64,000 bases of DNA, from assembly GCA_029260795.1 (NCBI GenBank), contig JAJDCO010000054.1, positions 1-64,000 of the forward strand, in the 5' to 3' direction. Origin of the DNA: Planctomycetota bacterium. Its GTDB lineage: Bacteria; Planctomycetota; OFTM77. Shown in pieces: positions 53,310 to 62,626 of this stretch (its first letter is position 1; every line of letters starts with the position of its first letter). A program made the position numbers and the translations under genes. Below the pieces are notes generated by a model. The model saw only the letters and a list, made by a program, of their open reading frames with translations. It did not search any database and was not told the DNA's origin.

Positions 53310-56267
53310 TCAGCGGAGGATCTCGACCCGGGCCGACTCGGTGATCCCTGACCACCGACCGCGCTGATCTTCCCAGCGCAGGGCGAAGAAGTACACACCG
53401 GGCTCCAGATCGATCGCGAGCTCGACGCGCTCGGTCTGTCCAGGAGCAGCCGGTGTCGGGGGCTCGAAGCGATTGGGAAGCGACCAGAAGGGTACCGAGT
53501 CCGAGCGGTCGCGCATCCGCAGGAAGGGGACGATCGGAGCGCTCGCGAGCTTCAATTGATAACGAGCGGCCGGTCTTTCGGCCGCATCCCGGGGCGCGGT
53601 CCAGGTGAGGGTCACTCCGGCCGCTCCTCGTTCGGCCTTCAGGTCCTCGACGATCCGTGGCAAGCGCTCGAGATCGGGGCGCTTCCGGATCACCTCGTAT
53701 CGTGACCGCTCGACCAAGGCGGCTTGAAACCAATCGACGAGGATGGCCGGCTCCTGACTTTGCCAGTCCCGGAACAGTCGCGGAAGTGCCGCGATCAATC
53801 GATCGCGGAAGCGTACCTGGCTCGTGATTCGGAAGGCACCCACCAGTCCGGGAAGAAGCCACTCCTCTCGGGGCAGGCCACGGTAATGCGGGGGGCTGGG
53901 CTCGCGGGTCAGCGACTCCACTCGAAAGGCGCCCTGCCCTCGACAGGCCTGGGGCGCCCAGGCCTCCTCGACCCAAAACGACGCGAGGCCTTCGATCATG
54001 TCGCGAATGTCGTCGTCGCCAGTCAATCGATGAATCAGCACCAGACCTCTCGCCAGGACGCCCGCGCCCCAGTTCTCGGTGACCGGCTGCTCGACTCCCC
54101 CCAGGTGATCGGCACCTTGCACTTCTCCGAAGAAACCCAGCCGGGGATCTTGATGTCGACGGGCTCGTTCGGCCACGCGCTTGGCACCTTCGAGGTAGGC
54201 GTCGTTGCCCGTCGCCTGATACGCGAAGCCGAGCGCACGCAGCAGCCAACCAGACCGGCGCGGATCAAATGGCAGGTTGGCGGGTATTGGATCGGGCCGC
54301 GCTTCCCATCGGGTCAACAGCTGCTCCCCGATCTCTTCGACCGCCTCGAGCGAAGCGCGCTCTCCCGTCAGCCACCAATGCTGCACCAGGTGCTCGACCT
54401 CTTCCAGATCCGCGCCAAAGGCAACGTTCCCGTAGTAGGGCTGCTGAGAGGTCGGCAGATTCTCTTGGAGATCCGCCAGCTCGCGCGACAGCTTGTCCCG
54501 GCCGAAGCGCTTTCCGAGCGCGCCTCCGATCACGGGCTCGGCGTCCGATGCCAGATCGGCAGCTCGGAAGCCGGCGAGATGGAACGGACGCAGGTCGCGA
54601 GTGTGCCGAGCGCGAAGCGCCGCCAGCTCGAAGAAGGCCGGGCTGGCCGTCTGGAGCCAGGCACCGAACAAGGGAAACCGAGGTCGTAAGTCGTTCCGAT
54701 CACTTCGGCCGAGAGGATCGGTCGCAGCGTGGTGCTGCCAACCCGAGCCTCGCGGCAGCTCTTGCCTTTGGCGATGAGCGGCGAGGAGTCGGCCAGCGAA
54801 CCGTATCGGTCCGTCCTTGGTGCCATCGGGAACCGCGGACAGGTCACCGAGGTCTCCCCAAGCTCGAGATGCAACGATGGTCTCGATACTCGGAAGCCCC
54901 CTCACCTGGCGCTCCAATGGTTCGAAGCGTGCCGCCTGCGACTGGAATTGCCTGGAGAGGTCACCTTGGCGCTCGAAGAAGTCGAACCAGACCTCGTGCG
55001 TCTTCTGCGTTTGATCCTCGAGCGTGTGCATTCGCTCGTCGTCGCCCCAATCCGGCCAAAGCCCAATCTCGAGACGACCTCGGGCACCCCAGCCCAGCAT
55101 CTTGGGATGGTTCTGCCACAGATCGCGAATGCCGGTGCCAAAGCCGAAACGCTTGCCCGCGGCGAGCACCGCTCCCCGTGCGGTCGTTCCCCGATGAACC
55201 ACCCTGGGCCGACCTGCGAGCTTCGCGATGATGTTGCCCGATTTCGTAGTCGGACCCGACGCCTTGGGCTTCTTCTTGCTGTCGCCGAAGGGTGGATACT
55301 GGAAGAGTGCCACGGCGTTGGGGGATGCGGCGAGCGCGAGGGTCGCCGGTGTCAAGAGACCTTGATACTTATGGGAAGCAAAGTAGTAGTCGAGCCCATC
55401 GAAGCCGAGGCTTCCCGGGATCACCATCTGATAGGAACGAAACGGAACGGCACCCCAGGGTTCTTCGAGGCGAGCGTTCTTCAGCGTCCACTCGAGGCGC
55501 ACGATCGAGTTTCCGCGGGTGAAATGAAAGCGCGCCACGAAGTCGAGGAGCTCTTCGAAGCCACCACTCTCGATCGGTCGATGCACTCCCGTGACCTTCA
55601 CGATGGCATGCAGGGGACCCGAGCGCTCGATGACGATGTCTTCGGCACTGGCCCGATAGACCCGGCCCCGAGCATCGTGAAGCGTGACGCCGCCTTCCGG
55701 GGATCCGAGAATCACCCGCTCGTTCTCCGGCGTATCCCCGTCCCGGTTCGCATCCAGACGAACCTCGGCAAAGGGCAAGAGCTCGCCCGGCTTCAAGGTC
55801 ACCTCGATCGCCCCGGTGTCGATCACGAGGTCGGAGCCCTCTCGGGTGAGCGTGAGCTCGCCTTCGAGTGCCAGGGGCGGCTCGAGATCGTCTGCGGTCC
55901 GCTCCATCAATCTCACGGTCGTTTCGCCGCCGCGCACCAGCTGAACCGGGAACTCGAGCCCCAGCCACGCAATGGAGTCGTCGAGATGCCACCACCGCCC
56001 CAGAGGCTCGAGCTGGGCCGGGATCTGACGCCCATCGGCGTTGCGAACGATCAGATTCTCGGTCGAGAACAGACGTCCCGGAGGGAGCGGCACCGAAGCC
56101 CAGGCGAGGTCGCCGTCACGATCCACGATCTCGGGCTCTTGGACGCGGAGCGAGATGTCGAGGGGGGCCGAGGTCGTCTGCGCTTCGAGACCGGTAGCTC
56201 CCGTGAACACGGCAACCCAGATCGCTCCAGCGACTGGAACGATCCGCCGAGCCCAAGCATTCAACAT
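53310..56267 (-). CDS. Secreted PcRGLX/YetA-like polysaccharide lyase candidate
   Basis: The 985-residue protein has a signal peptide (residues 1-29) and an N-terminal beta-barrel opening (ASVPLPPGRLFSTENLIVRNADG, GRWWHLDDSIAWLGLEFPV) as in exo-rhamnogalacturonan lyases of the PcRGLX/YetA type. A middle helical toroid-like region (about 470-830) and a C-terminal fibronectin-type sandwich (VTLTWTAPRD) follow. It would degrade pectin-like polysaccharide. The family link is from overall pattern; catalytic residues were not identified. It starts one base after the M16 stop, so it is in the same transcript. Confidence 0.6.
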   Translation of the reverse strand: MLNAWARRIVPVAGAIWVAVFTGATGLEAQTTSAPLDISLRVQEPEIVDRDGDLAWASVPLPPGRLFSTENLIVRNADGRQIPAQLEPLGRWWHLDDSIAWLGLEFPVQLVRGGETTVRLMERTADDLEPPLALEGELTLTREGSDLVIDTGAIEVTLKPGELLPFAEVRLDANRDGDTPENERVILGSPEGGVTLHDARGRVYRASAEDIVIERSGPLHAIVKVTGVHRPIESGGFEELLDFVARFHFTRGNSIVRLEWTLKNARLEEPWGAVPFRSYQMVIPGSLGFDGLDYYFASHKYQGLLTPATLALAASPNAVALFQYPPFGDSKKKPKASGPTTKSGNIIAKLAGRPRVVHRGTTARGAVLAAGKRFGFGTGIRDLWQNHPKMLGWGARGRLEIGLWPDWGDDERMHTLEDQTQKTHEVWFDFFERQGDLSRQFQSQAARFEPLERQVRGLPSIETIVASRAWGDLGDLSAVPDGTKDGPIRFAGRLLAAHRQRQELPRGSGWQHHAATDPLGRSDRNDLRPRFPLFGAWLQTASPAFFELAALRARHTRDLRPFHLAGFRAADLASDAEPVIGGALGKRFGRDKLSRELADLQENLPTSQQPYYGNVAFGADLEEVEHLVQHWWLTGERASLEAVEEIGEQLLTRWEARPDPIPANLPFDPRRSGWLLRALGFAYQATGNDAYLEGAKRVAERARRHQDPRLGFFGEVQGADHLGGVEQPVTENWGAGVLARGLVLIHRLTGDDDIRDMIEGLASFWVEEAWAPQACRGQGAFRVESLTREPSPPHYRGLPREEWLLPGLVGAFRITSQVRFRDRLIAALPRLFRDWQSQEPAILVDWFQAALVERSRYEVIRKRPDLERLPRIVEDLKAERGAAGVTLTWTAPRDAAERPAARYQLKLASAPIVPFLRMRDRSDSVPFWSLPNRFEPPTPAAPGQTERVELAIDLEPGVYFFALRWEDQRGRWSGITESARVEILR

Positions 56268-56268
56268 G

Positions 56269-58818
56269 TCACCCTCGAGCGTTGGAAAGCGGTTTCAGCA
56301 TGACTGAGGCCTCTGCTCCTTCTTCGAGGAGACGATGGGTGAAGGTCAAGAGCTCATCGGCCGAGACCACGGCGGCCGCGTCCAGAAAACGTTCGGTCGC
56401 CTCGAGACCGAGACCGAGCCGAATCCCGTCGAGAGTCTGTCGATGGGCCGAGGCAATGGTCTCGCTTCGCGCGAGCCAAGCTGTCGTGACGAGTCCCCGT
56501 GCCGGCTCGACCTCGGAGGACTCCAGGGGCCTGGCCAGCAGCTCCCGGATCTCGGCCCGCAGACGTGCCTCACAAGCCTCGAGCTGCTCGGGATCGACGT
56601 CGGCGAGGATCTCGAGCACTCCAGCTCCGCGGAGGGCATGCCAACGGCTCTCGACCCGGCGAATCTCCGGATGTCGCCTGAGGAGATAGCCCAGGCGCGC
56701 CGGAACGGAAGCCCCGAGACACTGAGCCAGCAACACACCTCGAACGTGCCCCTCCGCCCGGCCGACGATGCAGGAAAAGGCGAGTCCCACGACTCCAGAG
56801 TCGGCCGGCTCGTCGAGAGGAACGACACGCGACGGCGCCGAGCGAAGGCGAGGTGCTTCGAGGACGATCGGCTCACCGATCGGAACATGCCGGAAGGCCG
56901 TCTCGAGCTCTTCGAGCGCTCGCTCCAGATCTTCGCCCGTCCTCAAGAGCACCTGGATGTTGTCTCGCTGATAGGCTCGCTCGTAATGATCGCGCACGTC
57001 CTCGAGCCCGATCGATGCGATCGAGCTCGCTGTCCCTTCGACCGGGACACCGAAACCCGGCTCGGAGCCATAGAGTGAGCGAGCGAGCTCACGACGGGCA
57101 CGCCGCCACCGATCGTCTCCCAAGCGCTCGATCCGACTGACCTGAACCTGTTTCACGAGCTCGAGCTCGGACTCGACGAGGCTCGGCTCCACGATCCCGC
57201 CGGCCAGAAGAGCCGTTAGCTCTCGACGCCGATCGACTGCTCCCACGATCTGAAAAGCGATGCCATCCGGATAGGCGACCACCTCGAGCTCGGCACCCAG
57301 CTGCTCCTTCTGCTCTCGAAACGCGGCGGAGCTCTCGCCGCGTCGTCCTCGCATGCACAGCTCGGCCGTCACGTTCGCCAGACCAGACTTGCCGCGCGGG
57401 TCGAGGCTGCCTCCCCCGCCGACCAAAATCCCGAGCGCGCATTCGGACGTCGAGCGACCTTGGCGGACGAGGAGGGTGAGACCGCCGGCTCCGCGCTCCC
57501 GATGCTGCGTCTCGCTGCGGTTCGCTCCCCAATCGAGGGTGACTTCACCCAGCTGTTGAGGAAGCAGCGCGCCAAAGACTCGCCTTCGGTTGAGGGCTAG
57601 TCCGCTGGCCGCGACCGCAATGCGATCCGCGTCGACCGATCGAAAGGTCGCTGCATCCGCGCCTCCGACGGCGAGGGTCCGAGCCAGCGCCGAGGCCACG
57701 TCACGCCCATGTCGCAGCCCGGATCCCAGCTGCCGTTGCACTCGCTCCCGGGCCCGATCGATCTCATCCGAGGCGAGCATCACCTGCGAGACCTTCCCCA
57801 AGTGCTCCTCGAAGGTGCTCCGCAAGCGTGCCAGGTTTCGCCCTTCGAAGGGAACGGATAGCTGCCACCACGATGCGTCGCGGTGGACCTCGCGTGACCA
57901 CTCGATGGGCTCGAGTGCACCGGGTGCACGGGCGAGGGCGCGGCGGAGTCGACCGCGCGAGCGTTCCATGAGGATCTCCAGCAGAATGTCGATCGCCGCC
58001 GCTTCGGCGCTGAGCGAGCCGGGAAGCGCTTGAAGTGCGATCCAGATGGGGCTCGGATGGCCTCCGATCTCGAGCACCGGGTCACTGGGCGGCCTAGCTG
58101 GCGGAGTGGATCCCAGCGTCGGTACGGTGACGGTCACGTCCGGTCGATCCCAAGCCGTGAGATGGCTCTCGACCTCTTCGGTGACGGCACCGACGAGAGC
58201 GAGAAAGACGCTCGAACGCTGGTAGGTCCGCCTGTAGAAGCGCTCGAGCATGACGGCCGAGGCGGAGCGAAGATCGACGAGGCCTCCGAGCGGATCGGCC
58301 CCGTACCCCTCGTCTCCGTAGAGCTCTCGGCGAAGCCTGGCGGCCAGCCCCTGATCTCGCCCCAGGGACTCGCGGCAAGCGTGCAAGCCCTGCGCTCGCT
58401 CTTCCTCGAGCCGCTCCGCTTCGGGCGGTGAGAACTCGAAGATCGCACGGCGGAGCGTATCCAAGACCATCGGCAGGGAGGCACTCGGAGTCGCGATCTC
58501 GAAGTAGGCGGCGTCGGCTTCCCAATGGAGGCGGCAGCCTGCCCCGACGGCGGCCAGGTGCTGGCGGACCTCCTGACCCTCCCAGGTCTGACGAAGAACG
58601 AGGCGCGGTACCAAGTGGGCGGCGCCCCGCTCGTCGACCAGTTCGCAGCGTGCGCCGGCGCGCACGCCGACGACGAGGCTGACCAGGGGCACGGTGTCCC
58701 GGTAGACGACTGAGTACTCCAGCCCACCTTCGAGCTGGGCGTCGCGAACCGGCCCTTGGCTCTCGACGGTCGCCCGGACCGCCGCGGCCGAATAGCTCGC
58801 CGCGAGCCGCTTCTTCAT
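56269..58818 (-). CDS. M16-family protein lacking the zinc site
   Basis: The 849-residue protein is two M16 (pitrilysin/MPP-type) halves. In the first half the position of the HxxEH zinc motif reads HLVPR (68-72), so Glu and the second His are lost; the second half (VGGGGSLDPRGKSGLANVTAELCMRG) is the usual inactive half with no H..EH. It is therefore likely a non-catalytic scaffold or partner. The ATG at 58818 is preferred (GAGAGCGAGG upstream), though a GTG 17 codons earlier is possible. Downstream it is followed after one base by the lyase candidate. Confidence 0.8.
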   Translation of the reverse strand: MKKRLAASYSAAAVRATVESQGPVRDAQLEGGLEYSVVYRDTVPLVSLVVGVRAGARCELVDERGAAHLVPRLVLRQTWEGQEVRQHLAAVGAGCRLHWEADAAYFEIATPSASLPMVLDTLRRAIFEFSPPEAERLEEERAQGLHACRESLGRDQGLAARLRRELYGDEGYGADPLGGLVDLRSASAVMLERFYRRTYQRSSVFLALVGAVTEEVESHLTAWDRPDVTVTVPTLGSTPPARPPSDPVLEIGGHPSPIWIALQALPGSLSAEAAAIDILLEILMERSRGRLRRALARAPGALEPIEWSREVHRDASWWQLSVPFEGRNLARLRSTFEEHLGKVSQVMLASDEIDRARERVQRQLGSGLRHGRDVASALARTLAVGGADAATFRSVDADRIAVAASGLALNRRRVFGALLPQQLGEVTLDWGANRSETQHRERGAGGLTLLVRQGRSTSECALGILVGGGGSLDPRGKSGLANVTAELCMRGRRGESSAAFREQKEQLGAELEVVAYPDGIAFQIVGAVDRRRELTALLAGGIVEPSLVESELELVKQVQVSRIERLGDDRWRRARRELARSLYGSEPGFGVPVEGTASSIASIGLEDVRDHYERAYQRDNIQVLLRTGEDLERALEELETAFRHVPIGEPIVLEAPRLRSAPSRVVPLDEPADSGVVGLAFSCIVGRAEGHVRGVLLAQCLGASVPARLGYLLRRHPEIRRVESRWHALRGAGVLEILADVDPEQLEACEARLRAEIRELLARPLESSEVEPARGLVTTAWLARSETIASAHRQTLDGIRLGLGLEATERFLDAAAVVSADELLTFTHRLLEEGAEASVMLKPLSNARG

Positions 58819-58905
58819 GAACGCCTCGCTCTCTGGATGCGACGCCGGGGCAACGTCGAGTCGAGACACGGGAAGCTCAAGGGACGACCCGTCTCCTGAG
58901 TGAGA

Positions 58906-59580
58906 TCACGAGCGAACGGGCGGCTTCTCGAGGGCTTCTTGGGTCGTTGCCCGAGGCGCCACCGAAGCGGTCCCGTTGTCTGGCCGTCCGGAGTCCGAGC
59001 TTTGCCGTCCCGGCACGCCGGCGTATCGAAGCACCGATTGGACGGAGCGGGCTCGCTCCTGCATGCTCTCTTGACCGATGTGCACGTAGTCGAGGTCGTG
59101 GAGCTCGAGGATGAACTTGACCATGGCATCGATTTGGATCACCTCTTGGAGGCTCACGCCTGCTCGCACGCCGTCGTCCCGGAGTGTCGACTGCGAAGGC
59201 CTCACGAAGAAGATGATCTGATGTCGGAGCGACTCGAAGTACTCCCGGTAAGCCGGCAATGCTTCGATCTTCCGAATGACGAGCGTGTGGTGGGCCGCGT
59301 AGGCGAGGTTGCAGAATCCTCGGTCTGCGACGAAGGCGGCGCTCGACTTCTCGGTCTGGATCTGACGCAAGAAAACCTGCGTCTGAAAGTCGGCGATCCG
59401 ATCCAGCTCGACCCGCATCCGGTCCAAGGGGATCTCGACCTCGGCGAGCACTTGTCGTGCGACCTCGGTGATGAAGGGCCGCTCCAGGAGCTCGGCACAC
59501 CAACGGGCGAGCGTCGTCTTGCCGACTGAGTGGCTTCCGACGAAGTAGATGTTGGGCGTGGTCTTGGCGAATGAGGCCAT
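58906..59580 (-). CDS. NadR-like P-loop ATPase/kinase
   Basis: The 224-residue protein has a Walker A motif GSHSVGKTT (15-23) near the start and ADRGF plus FFVRPS segments seen in AAA_28/NadR C-terminal kinase-like proteins. It could phosphorylate a nucleoside such as nicotinamide riboside or act as a regulatory NTPase; the sequence does not settle this. The ATG at 59580 with AGGAAG upstream was chosen over a GTG two codons earlier. The last 30 residues are disordered. Confidence 0.7.
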   Translation of the reverse strand: MASFAKTTPNIYFVGSHSVGKTTLARWCAELLERPFITEVARQVLAEVEIPLDRMRVELDRIADFQTQVFLRQIQTEKSSAAFVADRGFCNLAYAAHHTLVIRKIEALPAYREYFESLRHQIIFFVRPSQSTLRDDGVRAGVSLQEVIQIDAMVKFILELHDLDYVHIGQESMQERARSVQSVLRYAGVPGRQSSDSGRPDNGTASVAPRATTQEALEKPPVRS

Positions 59581-59678
59581 CGTCACCTTCCTGGAGCTCG
59601 AGCCTTGGGGAGAGGCGACAAGTTATCACGCCTCGCCGGCGAGGCCAACGAGATCCTGTCGCGGACGACGGTCGAGGG

Positions 59679-61325
59679 TCAGGGTACCGTGATGACGAGC
59701 GGACCGGTGGTCGAATGGAGCTGCGCCGTGACGACGTTGAGAGTGACCGCCGCGCCGAAGATCGTCTGCCCCGCCGCAACCGCAGGCACGATCAACGGTG
59801 CCGTGATCGCTTCCCCATTGCTTCCGACGGTCGCCGAGAAGTAGGCACCTAGCCCGAGAGCGCTCTGGGTCCACGCGTCTGGCGTCAAGGGAACGCGCAG
59901 ACCGGCTTCTCCCGGCAGGTTCCACGGACTTTGTCCCGTGGTCGAGATGAGCACCAATGCCAGGTCACCGGAATCTCTGACGGCCTGACGGACTCGGAAC
60001 CGAATCGGCGAGCCGACCTTGATGTCACCGAGGGTCGTCACCTCGATCCCATCGCGCACGAAGACGTCGAAGGTCCCATTGGAGTCGCCATCGGACAGCT
60101 CGTGGGCGTCGCTGGTGAAGCCGATGTCGCGCCCGTCGCCCGAGATGCTGGGGAAGTACGACGTGCCCGAGACCTCGTTGTCGAGCCAATCGAGGCTGGC
60201 ACGACGAGTGGCTCCCAGGAGGCGATCCCGCACGAAGATGTCGGATGCCTCATTGAGGTCGAGGGGGATGAGGTTGCGCGCGCGGCTGGCGAAGGTGACA
60301 TAGCGCGCGTCGTCCGAGACGTCGGGAAACTCGGAAGGTCCATCGCCGTCGGCTCCTCCGACTCCGACGCTGATGCGCTCCGTCGTTCGCGTCAGGCGAT
60401 CGAAGAGGAACACGTCCCAGTTGTCATTGGTGTCGTTGGGAACGAGATTGCTGGCCAGGCTGTGGTAGACGACGACATTGCCGTCGGCGGAGATGGAAGG
60501 AGACGAGCTGCGCTCGTTGGCGGCAGCGCCCGTGTGGCCGACGCTGATGCGCTCGATGGCGCTCGTGTCCTGATCGTAGACGAAGATGTCCTCGAAGCCG
60601 TTGGTGTCGCTCGAGACCAGATTGCTCGCCAAGCTCGCGAAGGCGATCGAGCGTCCCGAATCCGAGATCGCCGCCTGCCGGCTGCTGAGGTTCGTCTGTC
60701 CTCCGTTCACGGCGACTGTGATCCTCGACTGCCACCGAGTCTGTCGATCATAGAGAAAGATGTCGGCGAAGCCGTTCGTGTCGCCGGGAACGAGATTGCT
60801 CGCAAAGCTCTGGAAAGCCACCCAGCGTCCATCTCCTGAGATCGACGGGAGCTCGCTCTTGTTGTTGGCCGTCTCACCGGGCCAGGATCGGCTCACGCAG
60901 TAGGTCTGACGATAGACCCGGTCATGCACGAAGACGTCGGTCCAACCGTTGTGGTCCTCGAAGACCAGATTCCACGACGAGCTCTCGAAGGCGATGTAGC
61001 GTCCCAACGTCGAGAGGCTAGGGTGACGGCTGGTGCCGTTGCCGGGCAATCCGTTGTAGCCGATGCTCACCAACTCCGTCGCTCCCGTCCGACGCGAGTG
61101 GACGAAGACATCGAAGGTCGCGTTTCGATCGCCCTCGGCCAGATTGGTCGCAGCGCTCTCGAACGCCACATACCGGCCGTCCTGACTCAAGCTGATTCCC
61201 CGGCCTCCCCCGCTCGGCCCATTGGCGGGATCGCCGCTCGTGTTCACGCTCACTCGCTCCACGGTCTGGCCGAACGCGGTGATCGAGAGGCAGAACGATA
61301 GCAAGAAAGTGAGTCGCCAGGTCAT
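59679..61325 (-). CDS. Secreted TolB/PD40-type beta-propeller protein
   Basis: The 548-residue protein has a signal peptide (residues 1-19) and about seven blades of ~57 residues with the repeated pattern S.dGryVAFxSxAxNLvxgDtNgxxDiFvyDr (for example DGRWVAFQSFASNLVPGDTNG). The C-terminal ~115 residues form a separate sandwich (GQTIFGAAVTLNVVTAQ) that resembles the end of the 26566 gene. It is likely extracellular or periplasmic. GAGGTGG precedes the ATG. Substrate unknown. Confidence 0.75.
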   Translation of the reverse strand: MTWRLTFLLSFCLSITAFGQTVERVSVNTSGDPANGPSGGGRGISLSQDGRYVAFESAATNLAEGDRNATFDVFVHSRRTGATELVSIGYNGLPGNGTSRHPSLSTLGRYIAFESSSWNLVFEDHNGWTDVFVHDRVYRQTYCVSRSWPGETANNKSELPSISGDGRWVAFQSFASNLVPGDTNGFADIFLYDRQTRWQSRITVAVNGGQTNLSSRQAAISDSGRSIAFASLASNLVSSDTNGFEDIFVYDQDTSAIERISVGHTGAAANERSSSPSISADGNVVVYHSLASNLVPNDTNDNWDVFLFDRLTRTTERISVGVGGADGDGPSEFPDVSDDARYVTFASRARNLIPLDLNEASDIFVRDRLLGATRRASLDWLDNEVSGTSYFPSISGDGRDIGFTSDAHELSDGDSNGTFDVFVRDGIEVTTLGDIKVGSPIRFRVRQAVRDSGDLALVLISTTGQSPWNLPGEAGLRVPLTPDAWTQSALGLGAYFSATVGSNGEAITAPLIVPAVAAGQTIFGAAVTLNVVTAQLHSTTGPLVITVP

Positions 61326-61750
61326 CGGGAGGCCACCTCTTGAGGGGGGCTACCGTCGCGGAAGGCGCTGGAGGAATTCGAGCGATCGGTGGCAATGCGG
61401 GTTGACTGGGCAGTTCTTGGGTTCCCAGCAGTCTAGGAAGTCCTGCCGAGCAGCGCAAGGCTCTTCAATTCGCGGATTTGCGAGCTGGCGGCCTTTCAGA
61501 GGTCGACGACTCTCACCCGGCTCGGCTCTCTTGGAATCCGCTCCCGCTCAAGTCCCAAATCTTCGCCTACCGAAACAACCTACGGCAGCCCTCGCCCGCA
61601 CTCCCCCGGAGCAGGCGTCGGCGGCAAACCCGATCGGCAAACCTTTGCGAGCATCCGGATGGTCAGGCGCCTCTCACGATCTCGAACTCCAAGTGCCCGG
61701 GACTCGTTTGGTCCACAAGGCGCTGCCCTCCCGGATCGGAGGCTCGCTCC
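61326..61750. other. Divergent region before the HDOD-kinase pair
   Basis: 425 bases without a well-supported gene. An upstream in-frame extension of the HDOD gene exists but is Arg/Pro-rich and not conserved-looking. GGATTTGCGAG and similar pieces give no convincing promoter. Confidence 0.35.
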
Positions 61751-62626
61751 GTGACGGTTGAGAACCCGACGAGCCGAGCCCAGGAAATCGTCGAGAACCT
61801 CGAAGATATCCGGACTCTCCCCGACGTCGCCATCCGGGTCAGCCAGCTCGCGTCTCAAGAGAACGCCGAGGTGCGACGAATCGAGGAGCTCGTCCGAATG
61901 GACCCGGTTCTGGTCAGCCGGGTACTCCGGATGGTCAACAGCGCTTACTTCGGCCTGCGCAACCCGGTCGAGAGCATCTCGAAGGCAATCATCTTCATCG
62001 GTCTGAAGAACCTGCGCAATCTCGTCGTCGTCGACTCGCTTCGAGGCTTCTTCGTCGAAGAAGACGACGACCCGCACTTCTCACGCCGTCGCCTCTGGCG
62101 CCACGGGGTCGCTGTCGGCATGAGCGCCCAGCTGATTGCGTCTCGGCTCTACGGCTCGCCCGGAGAGGACGCCTTCCTCGGCGGGATGCTCCACGACATC
62201 GGCTTGATGGTCGAGGACCAGGCGGTCCCCGATCTCTTGCGGCAGTCGGTCGGTCGCTACGCCGTCGACGAGAACCAGACTTTGCAGCAGTGCGAGAACG
62301 ACATCATCGGCACCAACCACGCTCTGGTCGGAGAGTGCATCGCCGAGCGCTGGGGCTTTCCCGAGGAGATTCGCGACGCGCTCGCCTCCCATCACGACGT
62401 GCTGCGCGACTGGAGCACGTTGGCCGGTCTCGGTGCCCAGGTCCAGATCGCCGAGTACGTCGCCGACGTGGCCGGGTATCCCCTAGTCGAAGGCCGGATC
62501 GACCTCCCGTCCGGGATCGTCGAGTCCCACATCTACGAGCGACAAGAGGACTATCAGATCTTGGTCGACGACCTCCACGGCCAGATCGATCGGGCCACGG
62601 CCATCTACGAGGAGCGTGGAGAGTGA
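61751..62626 (+). CDS. HDOD domain protein
   Basis: The 291-residue protein is a single HDOD domain with HD-like helices: RTLPDVAIRVSQLAS, VSRVLRMVNSAYFGLRNPVESISKAIIFIGL and GGMLHDIGLM, the latter keeping an HD pair, and SHHDVLRDW later. GTG start with GGAGG eight bases upstream. Its stop overlaps the start of a hybrid histidine kinase, which it likely regulates or serves. Confidence 0.88.
   Translation: MTVENPTSRAQEIVENLEDIRTLPDVAIRVSQLASQENAEVRRIEELVRMDPVLVSRVLRMVNSAYFGLRNPVESISKAIIFIGLKNLRNLVVVDSLRGFFVEEDDDPHFSRRRLWRHGVAVGMSAQLIASRLYGSPGEDAFLGGMLHDIGLMVEDQAVPDLLRQSVGRYAVDENQTLQQCENDIIGTNHALVGECIAERWGFPEEIRDALASHHDVLRDWSTLAGLGAQVQIAEYVADVAGYPLVEGRIDLPSGIVESHIYERQEDYQILVDDLHGQIDRATAIYEERGE

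Noticed and set aside
54729..56303. 524-codon plus-strand frame opposite the lyase candidate.
   Set aside because: Antisense shadow; the minus strand has the signal peptide and domain features and fits the operon.
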